64,000 nucleotides of DNA from Gaiellasilicea sp963784895 (GCA_963784895.1 CAWATM010000017.1:124001-188000), one strand, 5' to 3'; counted from the stretch's first letter, positions 15,208 to 23,906 are shown. Numbers and translations are program-made. The notes: generated by a model from the letters alone, not told the origin.

Positions 15208-15771
15208 GTGCCACCATCGCCTATCCCTCGGAAACGCCCGAATAGCAGCCGGGTTCTCCATGGCTTGATCGGCGGCGTAGTGCTCGCCGTGGTCGGAGTG
15301 GCGCTCGTCGATGCCGTCCTTGGTGGCAATGACCGCACGGACGCGGCGGACAGCGGTGACGACCTGCGGATGCACGCCACGCTGACCGATGACGGGTGCG
15401 GCTATCAAGGAGATAGGACGGCTGAGGCGGGGCGATTCACGATTGAGGTCGAAAACGAGACCGAGCACGACGTGAGCTTCGCGTTCATCCCCCTCGCCGA
15501 GGGCTTCACGGCAGCGACCGTTAGGCCGATCCTCGCGAGGGAGTCGGCGTGGCCCGTTCTACCCGAGATCTTCGACTTCCGGCGAACCGCCGCGGCCACC
15601 GAAGTCGGTGGTGGCGCGAGGAGCGAACTCCCTGGCGTTGGTGCATCGACTGGCAGCTATGCCGTCATCTGTAGCGTCATCCGGAGAGGGCAGTTGCGGA
15701 TCTTTAACGAGCAGTACGTCGCCGCGCTGATCGAGGTGACCGGAGTCTTGCCTGGCGTGACGACTCCCTGA
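15208..15771 (+). CDS. Exported hypothetical protein with cupredoxin-like fold
   Basis: 187 aa with a GTG start. A transmembrane or signal-anchor helix at about residues 16-38 (VLHGLIGGVVLAVVGVALV) is followed by a beta-rich extracytoplasmic domain. CGYQGDRTAEAGRFTIEVEN and ETEHDVSFAFIPLAEG resemble the strand order of cupredoxin-like domains; two Cys (CGYQ and ICSV) could pair. There is no clear copper-ligand set. It lies between the two frameshifted small-gene copies, so this gene may have been inserted into or duplicated with that family. Confidence 0.7.
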   Translation: MPPSPIPRKRPNSSRVLHGLIGGVVLAVVGVALVDAVLGGNDRTDAADSGDDLRMHATLTDDGCGYQGDRTAEAGRFTIEVENETEHDVSFAFIPLAEGFTAATVRPILARESAWPVLPEIFDFRRTAAATEVGGGARSELPGVGASTGSYAVICSVIRRGQLRIFNEQYVAALIEVTGVLPGVTTP

Positions 15772-15957
15772 CGACCTCGACGAGCTGGCCGACCGGCTCG
15801 AGGGCGCCATCGACGACGGCGTCGCGCTCCTGGCGCTCACGATCGACGAACGGGCGATCATTCTCGCCACGCTCAAGACCCGCCAGAAGGGCTCGCCGAG
15901 CTCCGGCGGGTGCTCCTCTATGAGCACGAGTGGAGGAAGCGCGAGGGGCTTGGCTAG
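15772..15957 (+). pseudogene. Small conserved gene, truncated and frameshifted (copy B)
   Basis: DDLDELADRLEGAIDDGVAL, then LALTIDERAIILATL, matches copy A. After a one-base loss near 15872 the reading resumes as DPPEGLAELRRVLLYEHEWR and KREGLG before TAG at 15955. The N-terminal third seen in copy A is missing: the segment begins right at the stop codon of the preceding gene. It overlaps the convergent downstream gene by four bases. Confidence 0.55.
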
Positions 15958-16397
15958 GAGGCGCTGAAGGCGTCGACGAGAGCCCGCTCGAAGCGATCTG
16001 CCTGCCGGTCACATAGATCGGCGACCGCCTCCCACTCGTTCGGGTCGGGCGGCGTCCACTGCTCAACAATCGCGACAGTGCCGTCGAGGCCAACCTGCAC
16101 GGACCCCGTGCGACCGCCCGCCGGATCGTTGTGCGCATGCGTCTTCGTCCGAAGCTCCAGAAGTCGATGGTGGAGATCACGGTCGGGCCCGGCCGCCGGC
16201 AGCCACTCCTTCCGGAGCTTGGTGTTCGACTTCCAGGAGCGTGCGTAGCAGACCGACATCGCAGGCTCGAGAGCGCGGCGAGCGTGGGCCACTGGCGAAT
16301 GCTGATCGAGTAGCCGCGCCGCGGCCGCCGCCTGGCGCATGTCGTAGAACGCGAGGACGAGGCGCCCCTGCTCGTCCGTCAGCTCAACGTCGGTCAT
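15954..16397 (-). CDS. Hypothetical helical protein
   Basis: 147 aa. Mostly helical, with the phrase LHHRLLELRTKTHAHNDPAG in the middle; the LR.K..AHND pattern occurs in uncharacterised proteins often found on accessory DNA, as I recall. It has no membrane segment or catalytic motif. Trp-rich positions (EQWTPPDPNEWEAV) lie near the C-terminus. It is convergent with the truncated copy B, with stop codons overlapping. Confidence 0.65.
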   Translation of the reverse strand: MTDVELTDEQGRLVLAFYDMRQAAAAARLLDQHSPVAHARRALEPAMSVCYARSWKSNTKLRKEWLPAAGPDRDLHHRLLELRTKTHAHNDPAGGRTGSVQVGLDGTVAIVEQWTPPDPNEWEAVADLCDRQADRFERALVDAFSAS

Positions 16398-16484
16398 CGT
16401 CGAGCGACTCTCTCAGAGTGCGGCAGGTGCCCGCCTGTAGGTGCCGAACCCGGCCGGGTGTGGAAGCAGGATGATTCGGGACGC

Positions 16485-16577
16485 GTGCACACGCCGTTCG
16501 AGCCGCTCGTCCTCGCGGCGACCCTCTCACTGATCCCCATCCTGATCATCGAGGCTGACGCGAAGTCCGACGGCTGA
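16485..16577 (+). pseudogene. 30-aa fragment resembling the start of a potassium-channel-like membrane protein
   Basis: VHTPFEPLVLAATLSLIPIL followed by IIEADAKSDG and TGA. The hydrophobic stretch plus acidic tail resembles the first transmembrane helix of ion-channel family proteins. Nothing downstream continues the fold, so this may be a truncated leftover. The rest of 16398-16887 shows no other gene; it holds a 21-bp direct repeat copy at 16705-16725. Confidence 0.3.
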
Positions 16578-16704
16578 TCCGGCTTGCCCGCTTCGGGGTC
16601 ATCATCGGTCGTGCCCTGCAAGCCGAGCACCGCATGACCGCAGGCGACACCCTCCGTGTTGCCGCGATGCGGGGTTTTCGTTTCCCCGGCGACCTCAGGT
16701 GGCG

Positions 16705-16725
16705 TGCTGCAAGCGGAACTGCAAG
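16705..16725. repeat. 21-bp direct repeat, copy 1
   Basis: TGCTGCAAGCGGAACTGCAAG recurs at 19140-19160 with one mismatch (TGCTCCAAG...). Both copies lie in gene-free DNA on either side of the small membrane protein and DUF4389 genes, 2.4 kb apart, and could be footprints of an insertion. No integrase is visible between them. Confidence 0.5.
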
Positions 16726-16887
16726 TGTTCGGGTCGATCTTCCGTATTGCATCGATTGATACGAACCGGCTAGGGTGCACTCGTGCACGTCAGCCGACAC
16801 TGAATCCGGCCGCAGTACGGATACTCGTCGCTTGACGCTGCTCGGTGGTGACGCCGCGTTCGTACCGCAAGGATCGGGAGGTTCGTC

Positions 16888-17175
16888 GTGGACGTGAAAT
16901 GGCCGTCGGCCGTCGTGGCGCTCGGGATCTTCGGAGTGTTGGGGGCAATAGTCATCGCCGCGATCCTTCGCTATGACACGGCCGATGAGGCCATGACCGT
17001 CTTCGCGGGTATGTGGGGAGCGCTCGGTGCTGGCGTCGGTCTTGTCTTCGCGTACTTCTTCACACGTGGTCCCATCACCGAGGCGAAAGAGATGGCTCAC
17101 GACGCAAAGGACACTGCCGACGAAGCAATGGCTAAGAGCAAGGAGCTGGAGAGGAAGATGGCTGGCCAGCTCTAA
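16888..17175 (+). CDS. 95-aa two-helix membrane protein
   Basis: A GTG start with GGGAGG about nine bases upstream. Two transmembrane helices (AVVALGIFGVLGAIVIAAIL and FAGMWGALGAGVGLVFAYFF) are followed by an amphipathic tail, HDAKDTADEAMAKSKELERK, likely a short coiled coil facing the cytoplasm. No family is recognised. It stands alone between gene-poor stretches. Confidence 0.65.
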   Translation: MDVKWPSAVVALGIFGVLGAIVIAAILRYDTADEAMTVFAGMWGALGAGVGLVFAYFFTRGPITEAKEMAHDAKDTADEAMAKSKELERKMAGQL

Positions 17176-17509
17176 TCGTCGATACGTCGAAGCTGACAAC
17201 AGCTGCACAGCTTCTTCGACCGCGCTCCACCCCCTGCGACGAGGGGTTGAATCCTTTGGGTTCTGGCGAAAGGTTCGCCCTCGCCGGATTGTGGGGAACG
17301 ACGGCAGCGGGCGCGAGCGTCTTTGCCCCTTGAGCGATCTCCGAGTTCGGCCTCTTTGGACTGTCCGCCGCGTCGTCGCACTGCTGCCCGAGTCGGGGTC
17401 AGGTCTTGCATTGCCACCCCAGCCGCCCTGTCGGGCTCTGCCCGGTGCACAGAGCACGCTCGCAACGGCGCCGGTGATCACCTAGGGTCGAGCCAGCGCG
17501 GAGGAGAGG
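17176..17509. other. Gene-free stretch
   Basis: About 330 bases without a supported gene. Open frames on both strands here have low-complexity Arg/Ser/Pro composition typical of GC-rich shadows. No tRNA, repeat or clear terminator is seen. The promoter of the DUF4389 gene is expected near its right end. Confidence 0.5.
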
Positions 17510-18922
17510 ATGGACGGACCGCAGCCGTATCCAGTCCGCATCGAGGGAAAGCTGGACTCCAAGCTGAGCCGCTGGCTCTGGCTCGTGAAGTGGATCCTTG
17601 CGATCCCGCACTACATCGTGCTCGCGCTGCTCTGGCTGACCCTGCTCGTTCTGACGATCGTCGCGTTCTTCGCGATCCTCGTCACCGGCCGCTACCCGCG
17701 TGGCATCTTCGACTTCAACGTCGGCGTTCTCCGCTGGACGTGGCGGGTGGCGTTCTACTCCTACGGCGCGCTGGGCACCGATCGCTATCCGCCGTTCACG
17801 CTCGACGACGTGCCCGACTACCCGGCCCGGCTGGAGGTCGCCTACCCGGAGCAGCTCTCCCGCGGCCTCGTGCTGGTGAAGTGGTGGCTCCTGGCCATAC
17901 CGCAGTACATCGTCACGGGAATCTTCCTGGGAGGGGGCAGCTACGCCGCGACCCGGGTCGACGAGTGGTTCTGGGGCATCGGCTTCGAAACCGGGCTGAT
18001 CGGCATCGTCGTGCTCCTTGCCGGTGTGGCGCTGCTCTTCACCGCGCGGTACCCGGACGGGCTCTTCGACCTCGCTATCGGGCTCGACCGCTGGGTCGCT
18101 CGCGTGGCCGCATACGTGCTGCTCATGCGCGACGAGTACCCGCCGTTCCGGCTGGACCAGGGAGGTACCGAGGGGGAGGGGTTCGCGGAGCCGGATTCCA
18201 CGTTCCCTGCCGCCTCCGTCGCCGACGAGAAGACAGAGTCGGCCGAGCCTCCTGCCCGCAGAGGCTGGACCGGTGGACGAATCGCGCTCGTGGTCGTCGG
18301 CACCATCGCGGGCCTGCTCGCGCTCGGGCTGCTCGGCGGCGGCTGCGCGCTCGTCGCCGTCGATCAGACACAACGAGACGACGACGGGTTCCTCATGTCG
18401 CCGACGCAGGACTTCTCGACACCGACGTACGCGATCGTGTCCGAGCGCGCCGACCTCGACGCCGACGGAGCAGAGTGGGCGCTCGACACCTTCCTCGGCA
18501 CGGTCCGGATTCGCAGCGAGGCCGACCGCCCGGTGTTCGTCGGGATCGGGCCGGCCGGCGAGGTCACGCGGTACCTCGGAGGCGTCGAGCGCGCCTTGGT
18601 CGATGACCTCGACAGTGACGGTGACCCGGAGTATTCGCGGCGCTCGGGCGGCGCGCCAAGCGCCCCGCCGGCCAACGAGACGTTCTGGGTCGCGTCGACG
18701 GCGGGCTCCGGCGAGCGGACGCTCGAGTGGGAGCCGGAGGACGGGGACTGGCGTGCGGTCGTGATGAACGAGGACGCGTCGCGCGGGGTCTCCGCCGAGT
18801 TGAGCATCGGCGCCGAGTTGGACTCGATCCTCTGGATCGGCATAGGACTGCTCGTTACCGGCGCCCTCTTCGCCGCAGGCTCCGCGCTCGCAATCACGGC
18901 GGCCACGCGCCGCCGACGCTGA
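17510..18922 (+). CDS. DUF4389-domain membrane protein
   Basis: 470 aa. Two DUF4389 units: the first at about residues 20-100 (WLWLVKWILAIPHYIVLALL, GRYPRGIFDFNVGVLRWTWR, YPPFTLDD) and a second at about 120-215 (LVLVKWWLLAIPQYIVTGIF, ARYPDGLFDLAIGLDRWVAR, YPPFRLD). After a linker come a transmembrane helix at about 265-285, a large outside domain with acidic DSDGDPEY, and a final helix near 440-462 with a basic RRRR end. The family is uncharacterised. GAGGAGAGG precedes the ATG. Confidence 0.88.
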   Translation: MDGPQPYPVRIEGKLDSKLSRWLWLVKWILAIPHYIVLALLWLTLLVLTIVAFFAILVTGRYPRGIFDFNVGVLRWTWRVAFYSYGALGTDRYPPFTLDDVPDYPARLEVAYPEQLSRGLVLVKWWLLAIPQYIVTGIFLGGGSYAATRVDEWFWGIGFETGLIGIVVLLAGVALLFTARYPDGLFDLAIGLDRWVARVAAYVLLMRDEYPPFRLDQGGTEGEGFAEPDSTFPAASVADEKTESAEPPARRGWTGGRIALVVVGTIAGLLALGLLGGGCALVAVDQTQRDDDGFLMSPTQDFSTPTYAIVSERADLDADGAEWALDTFLGTVRIRSEADRPVFVGIGPAGEVTRYLGGVERALVDDLDSDGDPEYSRRSGGAPSAPPANETFWVASTAGSGERTLEWEPEDGDWRAVVMNEDASRGVSAELSIGAELDSILWIGIGLLVTGALFAAGSALAITAATRRRR

Positions 18923-19237
18923 CCCGATTGCTTGACGGACCGACGCAGTTTGTGACGCCCGTGAACGGTGAGATCCTGAGCCGTAGCCTCATGAGTTCGA
19001 CCTCGCACGAAGCAGCTCGGCGTCTCGCACCTGCGTGATCATCCGCCCCGGGGGATCGCCCGTCCAGTGCGGTTTGTCACCAGCACAGCCGGAACGGGCA
19101 GTTGTGCCTTACTGTTTGCTAGGACGACGCGCGGCGGGTTGCTCCAAGCGGAACTGCAAGCAGTTGCCATTGGGGCGAAGTTCGCGGCCGACCCGTCGCA
19201 TCAAGCGCGAGTAGTTCGTCGAGCCAGGACGCAGTGA
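18923..19237. other. Gene-poor stretch containing a 21-bp direct repeat copy
   Basis: No supported gene. It includes the second copy of the 21-bp repeat at 19140-19160 (first copy 16705-16725). Composition is slightly lower in GC than the coding DNA around it. Confidence 0.5.
19140..19160. repeat. 21-bp direct repeat, copy 2
   Basis: TGCTCCAAGCGGAACTGCAAG, one mismatch from the copy at 16705-16725, in the same orientation. Confidence 0.5.
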
Positions 19238-19642
19238 TCAGCTCGGGAGGCTGAGGCCGACCCTGGGGAACTCCTCGGCCATCCTTGCGCCGACGAGCTG
19301 GAGCGCCGAAGCCGGGCGGATCATGACCTTGAGCTCGGTGATCAGGCCATCCTCGTCGAAGGTCAGCTTGTCGATCCCCTCGACCTGCTTCCCGCCGACC
19401 TCGGTTGCGAACTCCAGGATCGCGACACGGTCGTTCGGGTCTTCGAGTTGGTGCAGATAGCGGAAGCTGCCGCCAATCCCGAGCACCTGCTCCGCGGCTC
19501 GCAGCACCTTCAAGACCTGATCCCGGCCTTCATACGGCTTGAACAGAACGGGACTGCGGAAGATCGCGTGCTCGTGGAACAGCTCGGGAACGTGATCGAC
19601 GTTCCCTTGTTCGACAGCGGCGCGGAAGTGGTCGGAGAGCAT
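19238..19642 (-). CDS. SnoaL/NTF2-like protein
   Basis: 134 aa from the ATG at 19642 (MLSDHFRAAVEQGNVDHVPE). The cone-shaped NTF2 fold is indicated by FHEHAIFRSPVLFKPYEGRD, the inner strands AILEFATEVGGKQVEGIDKL, FDEDGLITELKVMIRP and the closing helix. Members include small isomerases, hydrolases and ligand-binding proteins; no catalytic Asp-His pair can be assigned. Upstream sequence that reads open adds Arg/Ser-rich residues and is rejected. Confidence 0.8.
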   Translation of the reverse strand: MLSDHFRAAVEQGNVDHVPELFHEHAIFRSPVLFKPYEGRDQVLKVLRAAEQVLGIGGSFRYLHQLEDPNDRVAILEFATEVGGKQVEGIDKLTFDEDGLITELKVMIRPASALQLVGARMAEEFPRVGLSLPS

Positions 19643-20055
19643 GGGCGCCCGCAGCCTAACGCGCCTGGCTGCCCAAGCCCTCGTGTGAATCGATCTCAAT
19701 CGTGTGGTCGAGGTCGTCGGCTTGACTCCCGCACTTCGTCGAGCGATGCTGGCACGACTGCGGAGAGAGGCGGAGCGTCTCTGGGGGACAGCGCCCCCGA
19801 CCTCTAGAAACATTCAGACTGGGAGAGGAGACGCAATGCGTAGGGGTTCGCACAGACGACGCTCACTCGGTTTCTGAATCACCCGTGCTGCCATGCGTGT
19901 CCCAACGCGCACGGCTGACACGGGTGTCAGTATCTGCGCAATAAACCTGACGCGCCGGCCGGCGATCGTGGCGACCCTCGTGACGCTTTCCGTCACGGTG
20001 TCTTCGCGCGCACCCGACGCAGACGGACGGACACTGGCAACAGAAGGAGAGTGAG
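19643..20055. other. Intergenic region between SnoaL-like and aquaporin genes
   Basis: About 410 bases between divergent genes with no supported gene. It should contain both promoters. AGAAGGAGAG lies just before the aquaporin ATG as its ribosome-binding site. Confidence 0.5.
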
Positions 20056-20814
20056 ATGGACTCGCCATCGCTGGGTCTGCGCCTGGGAGCGGAGGCGCTC
20101 GGCACGTTTCTGTTCTTCTTTCTCGGGTTCAACGCGGTTGCCGTTTCGGTGGACATCGGTGCTGGGGCGATCGACAGCCTCGGGATCGCTTTCGCGTTCG
20201 GCCTCGGCGTGGCACTGGCGATCGCCGCGTTCGGACACATCTCCGGCGGCCACTTCAACCCGGCCGTGTCCCTCGGCCTTGCCGCTGCACGGAAGTTCCC
20301 GCCGAAGGAGGTCCTCCCGTACTGGGTGGCGCAGCTCGTCGGCGGCTTCGTCGCCGTTATCGCTGTCGCCGTCGTGTACTCCGGGGGCGCGGTCGACGCG
20401 CTCGACAATGCGCCTGGGCTCGGCATCTCGAGCGGTGGCGCACTCCTGCTCGAGGTCATCGCTACCGCCTTCTTCGTCATCGTCATCTGCACGGTCGCGA
20501 CCGATGACCGAGCACCGTGGAAGGGCGTGATGGCGCCCATGCTGATCGGGCTCTTCATCTTCACAGCGGCGGTTGCGGTCGGGCCTGCGTCGGGTGGCTC
20601 GTTCAACCCAGCGCGATCGGTCGACCCCGCTCTCTACAACGGCAGCTTCGGCGACCTTTGGATCTACCTCGTCGGGCCGCTCGCCGGCGGCCTGATCGGA
20701 GGAACGGTCTGGTTGCTCTTCGGTCCGGTGCCCGAGTACGAGCCGGTCACGATCCGCGCGACCGGCGGCGAGCCGCAAACCGGCGGTGCCGAAGCAGAGA
20801 CCTCGGAGAAGTAG
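20056..20814 (+). CDS. Aquaporin / MIP-family channel
   Basis: 252 aa with six transmembrane segments and two half-helices bearing the NPA boxes at 68-70 (SGGHFNPAVSLGL) and 184-186 (SGGSFNPARSVDP). The duplicated architecture is clear. Residue after the second NPA is Arg, as in selectivity filters of both water and glycerol channels; the His preceding the first NPA box (HFNPA) favours a water channel, but glycerol transport cannot be excluded. The C-terminus is a short acidic tail. A strong hairpin follows. Confidence 0.93.
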   Translation: MDSPSLGLRLGAEALGTFLFFFLGFNAVAVSVDIGAGAIDSLGIAFAFGLGVALAIAAFGHISGGHFNPAVSLGLAAARKFPPKEVLPYWVAQLVGGFVAVIAVAVVYSGGAVDALDNAPGLGISSGGALLLEVIATAFFVIVICTVATDDRAPWKGVMAPMLIGLFIFTAAVAVGPASGGSFNPARSVDPALYNGSFGDLWIYLVGPLAGGLIGGTVWLLFGPVPEYEPVTIRATGGEPQTGGAEAETSEK

Positions 20815-20840
20815 CCCCGTTCCACCGGGGCCTCGCAGGA

Positions 20841-20871
20841 GGCCGCCGCGCTCACTCGTTGCGCGGCGGCC
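20841..20871. terminator. Hairpin between convergent genes
   Basis: GGCCGCCGCG (20841-20850) pairs perfectly with CGCGGCGGCC (20862-20871) around an 11-base loop. It lies between the aquaporin stop and the stop of the minus-strand DUF7144-like gene and probably ends both transcripts. No U-run is present. Confidence 0.6.
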
Positions 20872-20890
20872 CCTGAGGAACGAGCCACCT

Positions 20891-21298
20891 CTAGCGGATG
20901 GGAGCGAGCTCGTCCGTGCTCTCGCGCCAGCGGGCCGTCAGCGCGTAGAGCACCACGAAGTTCAGCGCGATCACGGTCAGCGACCACAGCAGGTACTGGC
21001 TGTTGCCGAGGAAGCCGAGCTGGGCGATGAAGTTCAACGACACCACGACGATCGCGAACCAGCGCGCCCATGACTGCGCGCTGAGCAGGCCCAGACCCGC
21101 CAACACGAGCAGCGTTCCCCAGATCAACATCGCCCAGCCCCAGCCGGTCAGGTCGAGGACGAGAAAGCCAGCCTCGGTGACGACGAAGTACTCGTCGTCG
21201 AAGAGGGCGATCAAGCCCTGCATGAAGTCGATCGAGCCGACGAGCAGCATCAGGATGCCGGCGAAGCCGATCCATCCGGCCATGCTCTTTGAGTTCAT
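20891..21298 (-). CDS. Four-helix membrane protein (DUF7144-like)
   Basis: 135 aa with four hydrophobic helices: GWIGFAGILMLLVGSIDFMQ, TGWGWAMLIWGTLLVLAGLG, WFAIVVVSLNFIAQLGFL and LLWSLTVIALNFVVLYALTA. The order and the GWGW turn match the DUF7144 family of small actinobacterial membrane proteins, whose role is unknown. GGAGGAATGAAGG gives a good ribosome-binding site before the ATG. Confidence 0.8.
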   Translation of the reverse strand: MNSKSMAGWIGFAGILMLLVGSIDFMQGLIALFDDEYFVVTEAGFLVLDLTGWGWAMLIWGTLLVLAGLGLLSAQSWARWFAIVVVSLNFIAQLGFLGNSQYLLWSLTVIALNFVVLYALTARWRESTDELAPIR

Positions 21299-21386
21299 CC
21301 TTCATTCCTCCCTGTCGAAGACCCCAGCTCCCGTGAGGTTCGGTCGTCTCCACCGAATCTCCTGCAACCTGGGGTAGGCTCGCGAC

Positions 21387-21929
21387 ATGCTCCGGATCGG
21401 CTCGATCCTCCTCGTCGCGGCCCTCCTGGCCGTCGCGGGGTGCGGTGGGGACGACGAGGGCGGCGCCGAGGCGTGGGCCGACGATGTTTGCGGCAGCCTG
21501 AACGACTGGTTCGTCGACGTCGACGCCGCGCTCGAGGGCCTGACGGACGAAGGCCTCCAGCTGGGCAGCGCCGACGTCGAAGATGCGGTGGAGGCGGTCG
21601 GGGACGCGACCGAAACGCTTGGCGACGAGCTCGACGAGCTGGAGCCACTCGAGACCGAGTCCGGGGAGCGCGCGGAGGAGGTCGTCACGGACCTCCGCGA
21701 GGCGCTGCGCGACGACGCCGGGACGATCCGGGACGCGCTGTCCGGTGACGCGCCGCCGCTCGAAGCCGTCTCCACGGTCGCGGCTGCGCTCGCGTCGGCC
21801 GCTGACGCGCTGCAAGAGACCTACGACATGCTGGCCGGGCTCGACGGCGGCGGTGAGCTCGAGTCGGCGTTCGAGGATGCCGACGGCTGCGACGCACTCC
21901 GCGAGCAGCTGGCGAGCATCGGCGGCTGA
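21387..21929 (+). CDS. Putative lipoprotein, helical
   Basis: 180 aa. The N-terminus MLRIGSILLVAALLAVAGCG has a lipobox (AVAGC), so Cys19 should be lipidated and the protein anchored outside the membrane. The mature part is very acidic (about one residue in three Asp/Glu) and helical, with repeated segments such as DVEDAVEAVGDATETLGDEL. One further Cys pair (DDVCGSL and DGCDAL) may form a disulfide. The function is unknown. Confidence 0.8.
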   Translation: MLRIGSILLVAALLAVAGCGGDDEGGAEAWADDVCGSLNDWFVDVDAALEGLTDEGLQLGSADVEDAVEAVGDATETLGDELDELEPLETESGERAEEVVTDLREALRDDAGTIRDALSGDAPPLEAVSTVAAALASAADALQETYDMLAGLDGGGELESAFEDADGCDALREQLASIGG

Positions 21930-21942
21930 CCCGCGTCAGCGT

Positions 21943-22335
21943 CTAGGCCGACACGGCCGGCCGGGCGTTGTCCGACCTGCTGAAGAGAGCGCCGACGAGC
22001 ACGTCGAGCACGACCGTGATGATCGACAGCAGCAGGGCCGCCCAGATTGCCGTCCACCAGAACTCGTCGATCGTCAGGTGGCTCGTGATCGCGTCGGTCA
22101 ACGCGAGCATTGCTGCGTTGATCAGCACCAGCAGGAGCCCGAACGTGAGCAGGATGAACGGCAGCGTCAGCAGCCGGATGATCGTCCCGATGACCGTGTT
22201 GATGACCCCGAACAGCAGCGCCACCCAGAGCGCGCCGAAGAACCCACCCGACAGCTCCATTCCGTCCAGCAGCCACGCCGTGATCACGAACGCGAGCGCC
22301 GTCAGCAGGAGCCGGATCAGGAGTGCCACGAGCAT
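21943..22335 (-). CDS. Phage holin family 4 / DUF360 membrane protein
   Basis: 130 aa from the ATG at 22335 (MLVALLIRLLLTALAFVITA). Four transmembrane helices; the conserved middle GGFFGALWVALLFGVINTVI and GTIIRLLTLPFILLTFGLLL identify the family (PF04020). Despite the holin label these are chromosomal proteins of unknown role. An upstream extension to 22497 would overlap the divergent ATPase gene and is Arg-rich, so the later ATG is used. It is convergent with the lipoprotein gene. Confidence 0.85.
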   Translation of the reverse strand: MLVALLIRLLLTALAFVITAWLLDGMELSGGFFGALWVALLFGVINTVIGTIIRLLTLPFILLTFGLLLVLINAAMLALTDAITSHLTIDEFWWTAIWAALLLSIITVVLDVLVGALFSRSDNARPAVSA

Positions 22336-22484
22336 CGGCCGCACGAGAATACAGCGCGCGCCGGACGGCGCGCAGCGTCGCGTCGGTTCGAGTCGGCGCT
22401 GGTCTCCTCGTGCTCGCGCACCGCGACGGAGATCACGCGTCCGAGCGAAAACGTTCACACGAACGCCTGTGAGACGATGGCGCG

Positions 22485-23906
22485 GTGACCGACCCACAAG
22501 AACGACTCGAAGCTGCGTTTCCTGCGGTCGCGACCTCGATCGACGGGCGCCGCTTTTCGTTCCAGGCGTCGCTGCACGGGCTCGCTTTCGAGCCCGGATC
22601 CTACGTCGTGCTCGACGAGGGCGACGGACGCCGGCTCGGGCAGGTCGTCACGGTCGAGCTCGCACGGACCGAAAGCCAGGGGTTGGTCGTTCGCCACGCC
22701 GCCGGCGAGGGTCGAGTCCTGGCCGGCCCGACGGCCTCGTTCCACGACGCGGGCGTGCGCCGGGCCACCGCGGACGAGGTCGCGAGCCACGTCGGCGGGT
22801 TCCCGCCGCGGTCGGCGGGCCTCAGCGTCGGCGAGCTCGTGCTCGCGCCCGGTGTGCCGTTGTCGCTCGACGCGGGCGGCTTCGGCCGCCACACCTTCCT
22901 CTGCGGGCAGTCAGGGTCCGGCAAGACGTACTCGCTCGGCGTGATCCTCGAGCAGCTGCTGCTGGAGACGTCGCTGCGGCTCGTCGTGCTCGACCCGAAC
23001 TCGGACTTCGTCCGGATCGGCGAGCTGCGTCCAGACGCCGATGGCGATGCGGCGGCACGTCTCGCCGGCCTGAGCGACTCGATCGCCGTGCGCCGCGCCG
23101 GCGACGGCCTCGGTCTCCGCTTCCCGGAGGTCGGCGCGCGGCTGCAGGCGGCCTCGCTCCGGCTCGACCCGATCGACGACCGCAACGAGTACGCGGAGCT
23201 GCTCGCGCTCGTCGACTCGGCGGAGTCCGGGGCGCTGTCGCTCGAGCGGCTCCAGCAGTTGAGCGTCGAGGGCGGCGATGACGCTCGGCGCCTACTCAGC
23301 CGGGTGCGCAACTTGGGTCTCGACAAGTGGTCGCTGTGGGCCGGCGCCGAGGGGCATTCGATCACCGCCGATCTCCGCGCCGATCTCCGCTGCCTCGTCA
23401 TCGACCTCGGCTCGCTCGACACGCGCGAGGAGCAGACGCTCACGGCCGCGACGGTGCTCGCGCAGCTCTGGGAGCGGCGGGCCGAGCGCGAGCCCGTCCT
23501 GATCGTGATCGACGAGGCGCACAACATCTGCCCCGCGGCGCCGTCCGATCCGCTGACCGCGATTGCGACCGAGCTCGCCTTCCGCATTGCGGGGGAGGGA
23601 CGCAAGTTCGGCCTGCACCTCCTCGCCTCGACGCAGCGACCGCAGAAGCTGCACGAGGACGTGCTGTCCCAGTGCGACAACCTGCTGCTGATGCGGATGA
23701 ACTCGCTCGCCGACCTCGACTTCGTCGGCGACGTCTTCTCGTTCGTGCCGCGCAGCCTGCTCGAACGGTCGCCCTCCTTCGCCCAGGGTGAAGCGCTCGC
23801 GGCCGGCACGATCGCACCGCATCCGGCGCTGTTTCGTGTTGGGCGGCGGCTGACCGCGGAGGGCGGCGGCGACGTCGCCTCCGACTGGTCGGCCGCGCGC
23901 GCCTAG
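22485..23906 (+). CDS. HerA-like / DUF87 P-loop ATPase
   Basis: 473 aa with a GTG start. An N-terminal beta-barrel (about 1-125; HAS-barrel-like) precedes a RecA-type motor. Walker A is GQSGSGKT (141-148), Walker B is LIVIDEAHN, and LHLLASTQRPQKLHEDVLSQ contains the sensor/arginine region of HerA/FtsK motors. HerA relatives pump DNA during end resection with NurA; no NurA gene is adjacent here, so this is the stand-alone bacterial type of unsettled function. The stop codon lies in the loop of a perfect hairpin (23892-23916). Confidence 0.88.
   Translation: MTDPQERLEAAFPAVATSIDGRRFSFQASLHGLAFEPGSYVVLDEGDGRRLGQVVTVELARTESQGLVVRHAAGEGRVLAGPTASFHDAGVRRATADEVASHVGGFPPRSAGLSVGELVLAPGVPLSLDAGGFGRHTFLCGQSGSGKTYSLGVILEQLLLETSLRLVVLDPNSDFVRIGELRPDADGDAAARLAGLSDSIAVRRAGDGLGLRFPEVGARLQAASLRLDPIDDRNEYAELLALVDSAESGALSLERLQQLSVEGGDDARRLLSRVRNLGLDKWSLWAGAEGHSITADLRADLRCLVIDLGSLDTREEQTLTAATVLAQLWERRAEREPVLIVIDEAHNICPAAPSDPLTAIATELAFRIAGEGRKFGLHLLASTQRPQKLHEDVLSQCDNLLLMRMNSLADLDFVGDVFSFVPRSLLERSPSFAQGEALAAGTIAPHPALFRVGRRLTAEGGGDVASDWSAARA

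Noticed and set aside
18923..19237. Possible small gene in the gene-poor stretch before the SnoaL-like gene
   Set aside because: Open frames are short, without ribosome-binding sites or protein-like composition.
22378..22398. GGTTCGAGTC resembling a tRNA T-arm
   Set aside because: No acceptor or anticodon arm can be formed around it.
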